Source of the DNA: Candidatus Woesearchaeota archaeon
GTDB taxonomy: Archaea > Nanobdellota > Nanobdellia > UBA10117 > ARS21
Assembly: GCA_018698915.1 (NCBI GenBank)
Contig: JABIPN010000035.1
Coordinates: 1 to 38,813 of the forward strand
Direction of reading: 5' to 3'
DNA: 38,813 bases
Shown here: in pieces, positions 8,138 to 16,922 of the stretch
How positions within the stretch are numbered: the stretch's first letter is position 1
Layout of the letters: every line of letters begins with the position of its first letter
Translations under genes and position numbers: made by a program
The notes under the pieces: generated by a model
Databases searched by the model: none
Told to the model about the DNA's origin: nothing
What the model saw: only the letters and a program-made list of their open reading frames with translations

Positions 8138-8635
8138 ATGGTCATTAGAAAAGCACTAAGAAAACTTTTGAGAAGGAAGAAAAGAACTAAAACTCTAGAA
8201 AAGGAAGAAGTAGATAAACACAAAGTCCTCAGAAGTTGGGAAGATATTTATGGAGAACTAAGTGAACATCCTTTAACTCAAGCAAAGATAATTAATGAAC
8301 AACTATTACATTCTACTAATGATGCTTTGAATGAGATAAACAATAAGTTAGATATTTTAGATGAAAGAGTTGGTTCTTTAGAACGTAAGAGACCTGTCGT
8401 TAGACGTAAGGATGATAAACTTCCTTTAGTTGTTATTCCTCGTGCAAATTTATCAAACCAAGAAGAACAGATTGTTCAACTAATTGAAGCTCAAAACGAA
8501 GTAGATGCAAAGACTGTTGCACAGAAGTTTAATATATCTAGATCAAACTCAAGTTTGAAATTGAATAAATTACATAATTGGGGTTTCTTAGCAAAACGAT
8601 TAGATGAGAAAAGCGTTTTCTTTAGAATAAAGTAG
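8138..8635 (+). CDS. Coiled-coil protein with C-terminal winged-helix DNA-binding domain
   Basis: C-terminus LSNQEEQIVQLIEAQNEVDAKTVAQKFNISRSNSSLKLNKLHNWGFLAKRLDEKSVFFRIK is wHTH-like. ATG at 8138 preferred over the upstream GTG at 8123. Confidence 0.65.
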   Translation: MVIRKALRKLLRRKKRTKTLEKEEVDKHKVLRSWEDIYGELSEHPLTQAKIINEQLLHSTNDALNEINNKLDILDERVGSLERKRPVVRRKDDKLPLVVIPRANLSNQEEQIVQLIEAQNEVDAKTVAQKFNISRSNSSLKLNKLHNWGFLAKRLDEKSVFFRIK

Positions 8636-8639
8636 TTGT

Positions 8640-8653
8640 TAAACACGTGTTTA
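8640..8653. promoter_or_regulatory. 14-bp perfect palindrome TAAACACGTGTTTA between convergent genes
   Basis: Read directly. Overlaps the stop codon of the recombinase gene and sits within a further TGTTAAACAC match. Confidence 0.6.
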
Positions 8654-9457
8654 GAGTTCATCCAAAGGTGAACGAACTTGTTTGAGTTCTTTATTTGAAA
8701 TATGTGTATATATTTGAGTGGTGTTTAGATTAGAATGTCCCAATAATACTTGAATCTTTCTAATATCTGTTCCGTTTTCTAGTAAATGTGTTGCAAAAGA
8801 ATGCCTTAGTGTATGTACATGCACGTTCTTGTTTATCTGTGCACCTTTTGCTATTTTTGTCACTATATTTTGTATTTGTCTTACCGATATTGGCCTGTCT
8901 TCATCCCTTCCCGGAAAGAGGTACTTGTTCTCATTTGTAATATACTTTTGAAGGTCCCTGCATAAGTCTTCAGACAGTATAATCATCCGATCCTTCTGTC
9001 CTTTACCTTTACGCACCCAACCGATATGCTGAGACAACTCTAAATCATTTACTTTGAGCTTTTGCAGTTCAGATAGGCGCAAACCAGATGAATAAAGCAG
9101 TTTAATCATTAGCTTATGTTTTGGATCTGTTGCAGATAGAATCATTCTCTTCACCTCCTCCTTTGTGAGTACCACAGGTAATGTTTTTGGTATCTTCGGC
9201 GCCTTAATTTTGATGTTTTTTCCTAGAACTTCGTTATGATAGAATATCAATGAGGCTCTAACTAATGCGATCGATGCCAGAGAGTATCTTTTTTGAGAAA
9301 TAAGAGTGCCCAAGTACTCCTTTATCTCTCTTTGAGTAACTTCTTTTGGGTGCTTTTTTAGAGTTTCATCAAATTTTCGGTTATGGAATAAGTAAGCTTT
9401 GATTGTATCTGCAGAAAAACCTCGAATTTTTAATTCAGATTCTAATCGATGGAGCAT
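8651..9457 (-). CDS. xerA: Xer-family tyrosine recombinase (XerA-like)
   Basis: Catalytic residues recognisable: SSGLRLSEL (Arg), KGKGQKDR (Lys), HTLRHSFATHLLENG (HxxR), LLGHSNLNTTQIYTHI (His, Tyr). Confidence 0.9.
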   Translation of the reverse strand: MLHRLESELKIRGFSADTIKAYLFHNRKFDETLKKHPKEVTQREIKEYLGTLISQKRYSLASIALVRASLIFYHNEVLGKNIKIKAPKIPKTLPVVLTKEEVKRMILSATDPKHKLMIKLLYSSGLRLSELQKLKVNDLELSQHIGWVRKGKGQKDRMIILSEDLCRDLQKYITNENKYLFPGRDEDRPISVRQIQNIVTKIAKGAQINKNVHVHTLRHSFATHLLENGTDIRKIQVLLGHSNLNTTQIYTHISNKELKQVRSPLDEL

Positions 9458-9500
9458 ATTATTAATTGCGTTTAATGTTAATAAATTAGCCCTTTTTCTA

Positions 9501-9545
9501 CCCTATATTTTGCTAATTTACCCTACCCTTGAGGCGAAAATAGGG
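9501..9545. repeat. Imperfect inverted repeat upstream of the recombinase gene
   Basis: CCCTATATTTTGC (9501-9513) versus GCGAAAATAGGG (9534-9545), with extra TACCCTACCC copies between. Confidence 0.45.
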
Positions 9546-9559
9546 GTCTCGTAAAGCGT

Positions 9560-9865
9560 TTAAGGCGGAGTAATTCTTGTAAAAAAATCCTTGGCAGCTT
9601 TCAAAGATTCTTTACCATGATGTTCAGTTTTTCTATCGAGAATATGTTCAGATTCAATTAACAACTTATTAATTTGTATATATTGGTCATGTTCTGATCC
9701 TGGAATTGCTCTGAGGTTTCTAAATACTTCTTTTTCTAACTGATGTACTCTATTCATATGAGTTCTTGCAAAATGTTTATTGTAGTTACTAACTCGCTTC
9801 AATCTAAATAACTCTATTTGCTTTATCCAGTCGGACAAGTAGTTGTATAGTTCTTGTTTGGACAT
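9560..9865 (-). CDS. Hypothetical helical protein
   Basis: 101-aa ORF with coherent helical composition; no family recognised. Confidence 0.5.
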   Translation of the reverse strand: MSKQELYNYLSDWIKQIELFRLKRVSNYNKHFARTHMNRVHQLEKEVFRNLRAIPGSEHDQYIQINKLLIESEHILDRKTEHHGKESLKAAKDFFTRITPP

Positions 9866-10034
9866 GTAGTAGTAGGGGATCAGAGATTAATAAGGATTAT
9901 CTCTGAATAAACTCTAGTTCGCATAACATACATTAAACGCACTCAGAATTTAGAAAGTGAGTTTTTGGAAAATAGGTGGGATATTTTTGCAAATTTTGGT
10001 ATTTTGAAAAATTTCTCAAATTTACTTTAATTAT

Positions 10035-10200
10035 TTTCAATATTGTAAATAATATATATAAATTTTAATAATTTCTTAAAAGTTTTAATAAGAATTTGAA
10101 GTATTTAGGATCTAAAAAATAAGTAAAAAATGCAAAAATTAACATATTTAATTTCAATATTGAAAGAAATTAATTAAGAATCTTATTTATTTTCAATATT
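10035..10200. repeat. Three TTTCAATATT copies in an AT-rich noncoding region
   Basis: Copies at 10035-10044, 10152-10161 (inside perfect palindrome TTTCAATATTGAAA, 10152-10165) and 10191-10200. Confidence 0.55.
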
Positions 10201-10220
10201 AACAATAAATAGGTAAAAAA

Positions 10221-11042
10221 TTATTTGTAAAATTCAATAGTTTTTTTCAAACCAACTTCTAAGTCAGTTTTTGGAGTCCAATTTAGCTCAGTTTTGGCTT
10301 TTGAAATGTCTGCACAGGAGTAAAATAGGTCTCCGTAACGTGTTTTTCTTAATATAATTTCAGAATCAGAGTCACACAATTTAATGATTAATTTAGCTAA
10401 ATCGATTAGTTTTATACTATTTCCTGATCCAATATTGAATATTTTATCTGATCCTGAATAGTTCATTGCAGCAATATTTGCATCCACAATATCATCTATA
10501 TATACAAAATCGCGCGATTGATTACCCTCACCATATATGATTAATGGTTCTCCTGCTAGCGCTTTTTTGATAAAAATGGAGATAACTCCTGCATATTCTG
10601 TGCTTTGCCCCGGACCATAAACATTGAAATATCTTAGAGAGATTCCTTTCCATTTACTAATTTTATTTTCTCCATCAATTTTGTTTTGAGCATAATTAGA
10701 TTCAGGATTTAAATTATCATCTTCAGCAACTTTTCGATCATATTCTCCATAAACTGCTGCACTACTTGAGAATATTATTTTTGTGTTTAGAGCCTTTAAC
10801 TGTGCAAGGTTATCAGTACCTACAACATTTACTTCATAATACTCGTCTGGTTTTTCTTGGCTTTCTGGAACACTAATCTTGGCTGCAGTGTGGAATACAA
10901 CAGCTATGCCGTTTAGAGCTTCGGAAAAATTAGCATAATGTAGAATGTCTTGACCTGATTTTTTATCATAAGATTCACAATTCAATCTTTGAACAATTTT
11001 ACTTCCAATAAATCCTTCGCCACCAGTAACTAAATATTTCAT
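10221..11042 (-). CDS. NAD-dependent epimerase/dehydratase (SDR; UDP-glucose 4-epimerase-like)
   Basis: N-terminal VTGGEGFIGSKIV Rossmann motif, SSSAAVYGE, YAQNKIDGE, RYFNVYGPGQ. Confidence 0.9.
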   Translation of the reverse strand: MKYLVTGGEGFIGSKIVQRLNCESYDKKSGQDILHYANFSEALNGIAVVFHTAAKISVPESQEKPDEYYEVNVVGTDNLAQLKALNTKIIFSSSAAVYGEYDRKVAEDDNLNPESNYAQNKIDGENKISKWKGISLRYFNVYGPGQSTEYAGVISIFIKKALAGEPLIIYGEGNQSRDFVYIDDIVDANIAAMNYSGSDKIFNIGSGNSIKLIDLAKLIIKLCDSDSEIILRKTRYGDLFYSCADISKAKTELNWTPKTDLEVGLKKTIEFYK

Positions 11043-11094
11043 GAGTTTGTCTCATCAAAGAAATTAATAAATACTTCCATGAGCTAGAATTATT

Positions 11095-11532
11095 ATGGTT
11101 AAGAAGAGTCTTCGAGATATTCCGTTGCAGGAGATAACTTTGCGTAAATATGAACAACCTTTTGGACTGGATGATAGAGAACTTTCTAGGAAATTTCTTT
11201 TGTCAATTGGATTATTACAACCCGGAGAAAGTAGAGATATTATTGTAGATATATTTGAATTGTTTGTCAAAGCTCGAAAGCTAAACAAACCTTTGGAAGT
11301 AGAGTTTATTGTCAACGAACTTGAAGGAAAGAACGGTGCTTCAGCTCCGAATGTGTCTAGACAACTTAAACGGCTCAGAGATATGAAATTGATTGAAAAA
11401 ATTCATGCAGGATATCGAATAACTGAGTTCGGAAAGATTGATAATATTGTTTCAAATTTTGTTATCCCTTTCGTGATAAATCAGAGTTCGGAAAGGCTAA
11501 GTGAGTATGCAAAAGAACTTGACAGAAGATAA
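11095..11532 (+). CDS. Predicted HTH transcriptional regulator
   Basis: NGASAPNVSRQLKRLRDMKLIEKIHAGYRITEFGKI resembles a wHTH. Confidence 0.6.
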   Translation: MVKKSLRDIPLQEITLRKYEQPFGLDDRELSRKFLLSIGLLQPGESRDIIVDIFELFVKARKLNKPLEVEFIVNELEGKNGASAPNVSRQLKRLRDMKLIEKIHAGYRITEFGKIDNIVSNFVIPFVINQSSERLSEYAKELDRR

Positions 11533-11548
11533 GGTTTATAAACCAAAT

Positions 11549-11857
11549 ATGGCGAAAAATAGTATGTTAAACAGATTACCAAAGGATGACTTGATTGGAA
11601 GAATTAGAAAAGGCATTGATGATGAAGGTAATAAGCGTGATCTTTTTTGGCCAAAAGTTTCTGAACTAAGAGTCTTAGGATTAAGACTGCCAATTTATGC
11701 TCAGTTACCAAAATTTACTAGGAATAAGGATAATCCAGAATCTACCGGAAAAGTAGCTCTAAATGATAGAATAAAAACATATTACGGTAATGTAAAAATT
11801 GTAGGAACTAAAGTTTACTTGTCAAGAACTATAGATTCTTTAGAAGAGTTAATGTAA
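11549..11857 (+). CDS. Hypothetical protein
   Basis: ATG 11549 (MAKNSMLNRL) follows a TATA-like ggtttataaacc, consistent with leaderless expression. The track starts at 11501. Confidence 0.5.
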   Translation: MAKNSMLNRLPKDDLIGRIRKGIDDEGNKRDLFWPKVSELRVLGLRLPIYAQLPKFTRNKDNPESTGKVALNDRIKTYYGNVKIVGTKVYLSRTIDSLEELM

Positions 11858-11869
11858 GAACCGAAATTC

Positions 11870-12157
11870 TTACATTAATAATTTGCCAAGATCTTCAAAC
11901 TTATTTGCAACCTTTTCACCCTTTCCAGTTAGTTGGACAATCTTAAGTCGACCTTTCTTTTCAAATCGAACTAGACCTTGTTGTTCCATCTTTTGAAGTA
12001 AGTGAACAGTGTGTGAGTATGTGCATCGTGCTTCCTTAGCTAACATAGAAGGATATTTATTTGTGTTTTGCCTAGTAAGACAAAGTAACAGTTCAACGGG
12101 CTTATCCCTCAAAAATATTTCAAAACTTTTTCCTTTTTTCCACCATAAAATTGCCAT
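11870..12157 (-). CDS. MarR/ArsR-like winged-helix regulator
   Basis: LLCLTRQNTNKYPSMLAKEARCTYSHTVHLLQKMEQQGLVRFEKKGRLKIVQLTGKGEKVA. Confidence 0.75.
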   Translation of the reverse strand: MAILWWKKGKSFEIFLRDKPVELLLCLTRQNTNKYPSMLAKEARCTYSHTVHLLQKMEQQGLVRFEKKGRLKIVQLTGKGEKVANKFEDLGKLLM

Positions 12158-12254
12158 AATTACTTGTATAGAGAAAGATATATAACAGTTTCTTCAAGTC
12201 TTTCGTAGTGTGGTTTTTATTACTAAAAAATGTAATCACTAAGCAGAAGTTGTT

Positions 12255-12659
12255 TTACTGCTTAGGATTTACTCGTGGTAATTGTAAGGGTACTGGAAGT
12301 CCAAGTGTTTTTGATAGTGGAATTGCAGTTATTAAACCAACTTCAAAGATTCGATTTAATAGGGAAGGGAATACATTATCATTAATTTTTTTGTCCTTTT
12401 TCCATTCCTTCTGAAGTCGTTTTAATTCTTCATCTTCACCAGTTATGAATAATGAACCTTCAAGATTAATATGTCCAGATTTTCCATAGGATATATTGAA
12501 AGTAAAATCAACTAATGCTCCTTCTTTCTTTTCACCTGCAGCAAAAATCTCTTCACTTGAAATTTTTGTGATTTCAGGTTTAGTTTCAATTTTAAGTCCT
12601 CGTTTAAGTTTTCCGCGTTTGGCGTCAACTTTTGTAATTTTGTCTCCAACAATCATCAT
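12255..12659 (-). CDS. Conserved-looking hypothetical protein
   Basis: 134-aa ORF, MMIVGDKITKVDAKRGK...; soluble, beta-rich N-terminus. Confidence 0.55.
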   Translation of the reverse strand: MMIVGDKITKVDAKRGKLKRGLKIETKPEITKISSEEIFAAGEKKEGALVDFTFNISYGKSGHINLEGSLFITGEDEELKRLQKEWKKDKKINDNVFPSLLNRIFEVGLITAIPLSKTLGLPVPLQLPRVNPKQ

Positions 12660-12700
12660 TGTGATATTATCGAGTTCTTTAAACTTTTAAAGATTGTTAT

Positions 12701-13855
12701 TCAGAATTTATTTTTTATTTTGAATATATAATAGAGATATGTTCCAATTAATGCTAATAATCCGGCAATAGCCATTGAAGTTAATAATTTTTTGCGTTGC
12801 TCTGAAATATCTGATTTCAATAAACAAGTATTGTCAGATTTACACGCACCTAACTGACATTGATAGTCTCCAATACATGAAGTACCACCTGCTTTTTGAG
12901 GTTTCCAAGTTTTACCATCACAAAAATATTTGTTTTCTATAGCTCCTTCATTTAAACAAGTACTAAGAGTTTTAGTTGTTTCTTTAATTTTAGATTCTTC
13001 AGTTTTTATATAACAGTCAGGATCATCAGGAAGAAAACAACCCGCTGGACAATAATTATCATTACTTTTACATTCAACAGTAAGTTCATTTAAACATGTT
13101 CGAACTATTGTACCATCGCCTGAACACAAATCAATTGTCGCATCATCATCGTCAACACAATCTAAATGAGTTAAACAAGTATTATCTATTGAACAATCAG
13201 CATCATGAATTGTTCCGTAAAGTTTTTGGTCATTTTTACAACCTAGTGGGCAAAAATTATCACCAGATTTACAATCAGTAATTGGTTCATATCTACAACT
13301 AGCTTGTTCATTATAGGATCCATCACAACTATCTGTAGTTCCGGGATTGTCATCATCACATTCTGAATCGCGTTCACATTTATCTTGCAATACACAATCA
13401 TAATCTGTTAGTTTACTGCAGAATTCGGGACAATAACCATCATTGTCAGTACAGGAAGCAATAGTTTCATATGAACATTTGTTTATGCTTTCCATACAAG
13501 AATCAATTGTAGATTTTAATTGATCATCACAATCTAAATCAGTATAACATTCAATTCTTTGAATTACATGAATCAAAAGAGTAGCATAATTTGTTTTTTG
13601 TTCTGAGATATATACTGTTGCATTAACCGTAATATTTACTTTATCTATTGATTTATTTTCGTAGAGATCTAAGATTTCCCCGTTGTTATCAACATCAACT
13701 CTAATCTGTGTTTCTGACAAAACATCTAATAAGGTAATATTTCTTCCTGCAAGTACTATAGATTCTCCTTCAGCTAAAGTTACTTGATCTGATGCGATAT
13801 AGCTTGCGCTTAGAACTGTAGGGATAAGTAATAACAATAACAGGAGTTTTTTCAT
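12701..13855 (-). CDS. Secreted Cys-rich repeat protein with C-terminal TM anchor
   Basis: Signal peptide MKKLLLLLLLIPTVLSA, repeats with D-N-x-C-P-x-x-C and C-x-x-D-x-D-C-D-D patterns, C-terminal TM LTSMAIAGLLALIGTYLYYIF. Confidence 0.7.
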   Translation of the reverse strand: MKKLLLLLLLIPTVLSASYIASDQVTLAEGESIVLAGRNITLLDVLSETQIRVDVDNNGEILDLYENKSIDKVNITVNATVYISEQKTNYATLLIHVIQRIECYTDLDCDDQLKSTIDSCMESINKCSYETIASCTDNDGYCPEFCSKLTDYDCVLQDKCERDSECDDDNPGTTDSCDGSYNEQASCRYEPITDCKSGDNFCPLGCKNDQKLYGTIHDADCSIDNTCLTHLDCVDDDDATIDLCSGDGTIVRTCLNELTVECKSNDNYCPAGCFLPDDPDCYIKTEESKIKETTKTLSTCLNEGAIENKYFCDGKTWKPQKAGGTSCIGDYQCQLGACKSDNTCLLKSDISEQRKKLLTSMAIAGLLALIGTYLYYIFKIKNKF

Positions 13856-13886
13856 GTATTTTGTAACTATTTGATTAATATAAATC

Positions 13887-13959
13887 TAGCCCCGCCCGGA
13901 TTTGAACCGGGGTCCTCTGGCCCAGAACCGGAGATGATTGACCGCTACACTACGGGGCT
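13887..13959 (-). tRNA. tRNA-Gln(CUG)
   Basis: Reverse complement folds as a cloverleaf: acceptor AGCCCCG/CGGGGCT, loop TTCTGGG (anticodon CTG), T arm CCCGG-TTCAAAT-CCGGG. One C29-A41 mismatch. Confidence 0.9.
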
Positions 13960-14031
13960 ATGAACCTGTTCAAAATTATCTATTTATAAATATCTCGGAA
14001 TCCTTATAAATTAATATCTCATAATAATTTT

Positions 14032-14499
14032 ATGAATGTATTTCTTGAAATTTTAATTCATCCAATATTGGTAGTTAGTTTAATTTCGGGAGCACTGTCT
14101 CAACTTATAAAAATGATTTTGGTTTCAATTAGATTTAGAAAACTTACGCTTGAGGTTTTTTGGAAAGGTTATGGAAACAAAGCAGGTATGCCTAGTTCAC
14201 ATACTGCGTTTATGGCTTCTGCTACCACTGCAATTTATATTTTGGATGGCGGAGTTACAAATTTGTTCATGCTAGCAGTAGTTACTACACTCATTGTAAT
14301 ACAGACAGTTGTTGATCTAAAATTTCATTTTGATAAGGCTTCGGAATATATTAATGAAATGTTTGATGTTGTTTTTGATTTTAAGGAAGATGCCTGGACA
14401 AAATTTGAACATGTTGTGGGACACACTTACAATCAAATAATTGTTGGTGCTTTTGTAGGAATTTATACCACTCTCAAAATTATGCCAATGTTATTATAA
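14032..14499 (+). CDS. Divergent PAP2 family protein (DUF212-like)
   Basis: GALSQLIKM...GMPSSHTAFMASATTAIY pattern, TM-rich. Confidence 0.8.
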   Translation: MNVFLEILIHPILVVSLISGALSQLIKMILVSIRFRKLTLEVFWKGYGNKAGMPSSHTAFMASATTAIYILDGGVTNLFMLAVVTTLIVIQTVVDLKFHFDKASEYINEMFDVVFDFKEDAWTKFEHVVGHTYNQIIVGAFVGIYTTLKIMPMLL

Positions 14500-14784
14500 T
14501 ACTGAGAATTGTGCATAAGCAATTCCATTAATTTTTATTACGTTATTTTTTGTAATGACTCTGTTTTTCAAAAGAAGATTAACAATATTATTTCCAATAA
14601 CATTTCCATCATTTGAATTATTTATTAATTCCATAATTTCTTCTCCGATTTGTTCATTACCATAAAAACGAGGATTAACGAATATTTCTAATTTTTTATT
14701 TTGTAAAGTTTTACCGCTCAATTCGTTATCACAAACTGCAATTAATGTTCCAAACTCTGTTTTGTGTATTTTGTAGTAAAACAT
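14494..14784 (-). CDS. DUF424-like archaeal protein
   Basis: MFYYKIHKTEFGTLIAVCDNELSGKTL...VNPRFYGNEQI matches the remembered DUF424 pattern. Confidence 0.75.
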   Translation of the reverse strand: MFYYKIHKTEFGTLIAVCDNELSGKTLQNKKLEIFVNPRFYGNEQIGEEIMELINNSNDGNVIGNNIVNLLLKNRVITKNNVIKINGIAYAQFSVL

Positions 14785-14785
14785 T

Positions 14786-15205
14786 TTATTTTAATGATCT
14801 TGTTGAACTTCTAGCTCCGCAAGCTTGACATTGTTTGAACGTTATACCTTTTTCTTTATGTATTTCAGTATCGGGTTTTTCACATTGATTGCATGTTACA
14901 AATTCTTTAACATATTTTGCAACTTTTTCATTTAACATTCTAGAGTTGAACTTACCTACAAAGTAGAAATTATTACCCTTCCATTCACCAGTTGTTGCTA
15001 AATCTTTCAATAAAAATTTCATTAAATGATTTATATCGCGTCCTAATTTTGAAGCAATTTGTTTAAGATTTGATACGTGAGTTCTATTTCCTTCAAATCC
15101 TCCAGAAATTGTTGGAACTTCAAATCTACTTGTTTCTTTTGAAGTTTTAGGAATAGATGAATATGCTTTCTTTAGCAATTGATCATAAGTATAGTTCCAA
15201 GCCAT
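14786..15205 (-). CDS. eif2b: Translation initiation factor 2 subunit beta
   Basis: GNRTHVSNLKQIASKLGRDINHLMKFLLKDLATTG...; C-terminal zinc ribbon CNQC...CQAC. Start MAWNYTYDQLL at 15205 preferred over the track start at 15328. Confidence 0.93.
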   Translation of the reverse strand: MAWNYTYDQLLKKAYSSIPKTSKETSRFEVPTISGGFEGNRTHVSNLKQIASKLGRDINHLMKFLLKDLATTGEWKGNNFYFVGKFNSRMLNEKVAKYVKEFVTCNQCEKPDTEIHKEKGITFKQCQACGARSSTRSLK

Positions 15206-15254
15206 GTTTTTGAGTTTCTTGAGGCATTTAAGAAGGTTTTGAATTAGAGCTGTA

Positions 15255-15821
15255 TTATTGAACTTCTTTATATCTAAAACAATCAACTTGATGATCATTA
15301 ACCATTCCAACAGCTTGCATGAATGCATAAATGATTGTAGAGCCTACAAAATTCATCCCGCGCTTTTTCAAATCTTTACTAATTTTATCAGATAGTTCAG
15401 TTTTGGAAGGAATTTCATCTACGGATTTAAATTTATTTATAATTTGTTTATAGTTAACAAAACCCCAAAGATAATTATCAAAACTTCCAAATTCTTCTCG
15501 AATTTTAATAAATGTTTGAGCATTTTTAATTGCAGATTTTATTTTTAATTTGTTTCTAACAATTCCCTCATTCTTTAACAATTCCAGTTCTTTGTTAGAA
15601 TCATATTTTGCAATTTTTTTATAATCCCAATTATCAAATGCCTTTCGATAATTATCTCGTTTTCTTAAAATAGTATACCAGGAAAGTCCTGCTTGTGCAC
15701 CATCTAAAATAAGTTTAGCAAAAAGTTTACGATCGTTGTGTTCTTGAACACCCCAATCTTTATCATGATATTTGATATACTCTTCTTTTGTTAAATCAAG
15801 CCATTTACATCGAGTTTTCAT
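15255..15821 (-). CDS. tag: DNA-3-methyladenine glycosylase I
   Basis: RCKWLDLTKEEYIKYHDKDWGV...FAKLILDGAQAGLSWYTILRKRDNYRKAF...RGMNFVGSTIIYAFMQAVGMVNDH. Confidence 0.93.
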   Translation of the reverse strand: MKTRCKWLDLTKEEYIKYHDKDWGVQEHNDRKLFAKLILDGAQAGLSWYTILRKRDNYRKAFDNWDYKKIAKYDSNKELELLKNEGIVRNKLKIKSAIKNAQTFIKIREEFGSFDNYLWGFVNYKQIINKFKSVDEIPSKTELSDKISKDLKKRGMNFVGSTIIYAFMQAVGMVNDHQVDCFRYKEVQ

Positions 15822-15825
15822 AATA

Positions 15826-16179
15826 TCAATCAGATAAATTATCGAGCGTTGAAGGAGGATTATTTAAAAGATTCAACATTCTCTTAACTTCGACATAAAT
15901 TTGTTTGTTTAATTTAACATTCAGCCGTTCTATAGAAGTAGTAGTTGTAGGTAGGAGTCCTTTTGTTCTATTATTCATTGTTTGTAAATAATCTAAATCT
16001 GTGTTAACAACAAAATTTCCAGTTATTGAATACTTTACGTTAAAATTTCGATTCTCAAAATCAAATTCAATCGGCTGTATTCTATATCCATCAACAGGTA
16101 ATTTACCTTCAAGCTCGTAGACTAAGCTTAATCTATTTTCTTCTTCAGAAGTTTTATCAAAATTTAATTTGAATGTCAT
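15826..16179 (-). CDS. Hypothetical protein
   Basis: 117-aa ORF packed between tag and the OB-fold gene. Confidence 0.5.
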   Translation of the reverse strand: MTFKLNFDKTSEEENRLSLVYELEGKLPVDGYRIQPIEFDFENRNFNVKYSITGNFVVNTDLDYLQTMNNRTKGLLPTTTTSIERLNVKLNKQIYVEVKRMLNLLNNPPSTLDNLSD

Positions 16180-16221
16180 TTTTTAGTAAATACTTTATTA
16201 GTTTTTAAATTTTTAGCTTAA

Positions 16222-16875
16222 TTACTCAAGCAATTTTAGAATTCCCTTTTTTGGTTCAAATATTTCTCCAGATTTCAGTAAGCTAACAATAATTGTTTTT
16301 GCTTCAATTTCATCTAGTTTTGAATTTTTAATAACATCAGCTACGGGGGTGCCCTCGCCAGAATCATAAGATTTTATTAATTTAATTATTTGCAGATTTG
16401 GATTATTACTATCTTTAATCTCTATAACTTCAAGTTTGTCTTTCTTTATATTTACTGAAATCGAATTATCTTCAATAAATTCTGGTTTTCCAAGTTCAAC
16501 TAAATCAATAAGTAACCAATTTGGATCTATATTTTCTTTAATTACTTCAGGAATTAAATAGATTTCATCATTATATTCTTTAACTTTTCCAATAAATCTA
16601 ACCAATGAACCGACTGTTGATTCTTTGATTTTTACAACATCTGCGCCAAAAGCCTTTGCTCGAATGGTTTCAGACCCATCATCTAGTGTTAATGCACAGT
16701 AATTTCCATCTTCAGTTAAATATTTACTAACTATTGTTGCAATAATATTAATACGAGATACTTGATTTTTGTTAATGATAATATAACTTGGGTTAAAACC
16801 TTCTTGTCTAAGAAATTCACCATTAATCAAGCTAGAAATTCTTACTCTATATGCTGTTGAACGTTTTATTGCCAT
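16222..16875 (-). CDS. RPA-like OB-fold protein with C-terminal winged helix
   Basis: OB-fold stretch RINIIATIVSKYLTEDGNYCALTLDDGSETIRAKAFG; C-terminus SGEIFEPKKGILKLLE. Confidence 0.75.
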   Translation of the reverse strand: MAIKRSTAYRVRISSLINGEFLRQEGFNPSYIIINKNQVSRINIIATIVSKYLTEDGNYCALTLDDGSETIRAKAFGADVVKIKESTVGSLVRFIGKVKEYNDEIYLIPEVIKENIDPNWLLIDLVELGKPEFIEDNSISVNIKKDKLEVIEIKDSNNPNLQIIKLIKSYDSGEGTPVADVIKNSKLDEIEAKTIIVSLLKSGEIFEPKKGILKLLE

Positions 16876-16922
16876 ATTTTTTAACTCCCGTTTTAGTTTA
16901 AATATTCTTGTTTAATTTAGTC

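Noticed and set aside
12208-12690. Plus-strand ORFs 12208-12414 and 12496-12690
   Set aside because: Antisense to the more coherent 12255-12659 minus ORF.
8651-13959. Classic tRNA-integrated mobile island using the recombinase
   Set aside because: No direct-repeat att pair matching the tRNA-Gln 3' end was seen near the recombinase; the recombinase may simply be the chromosomal Xer.
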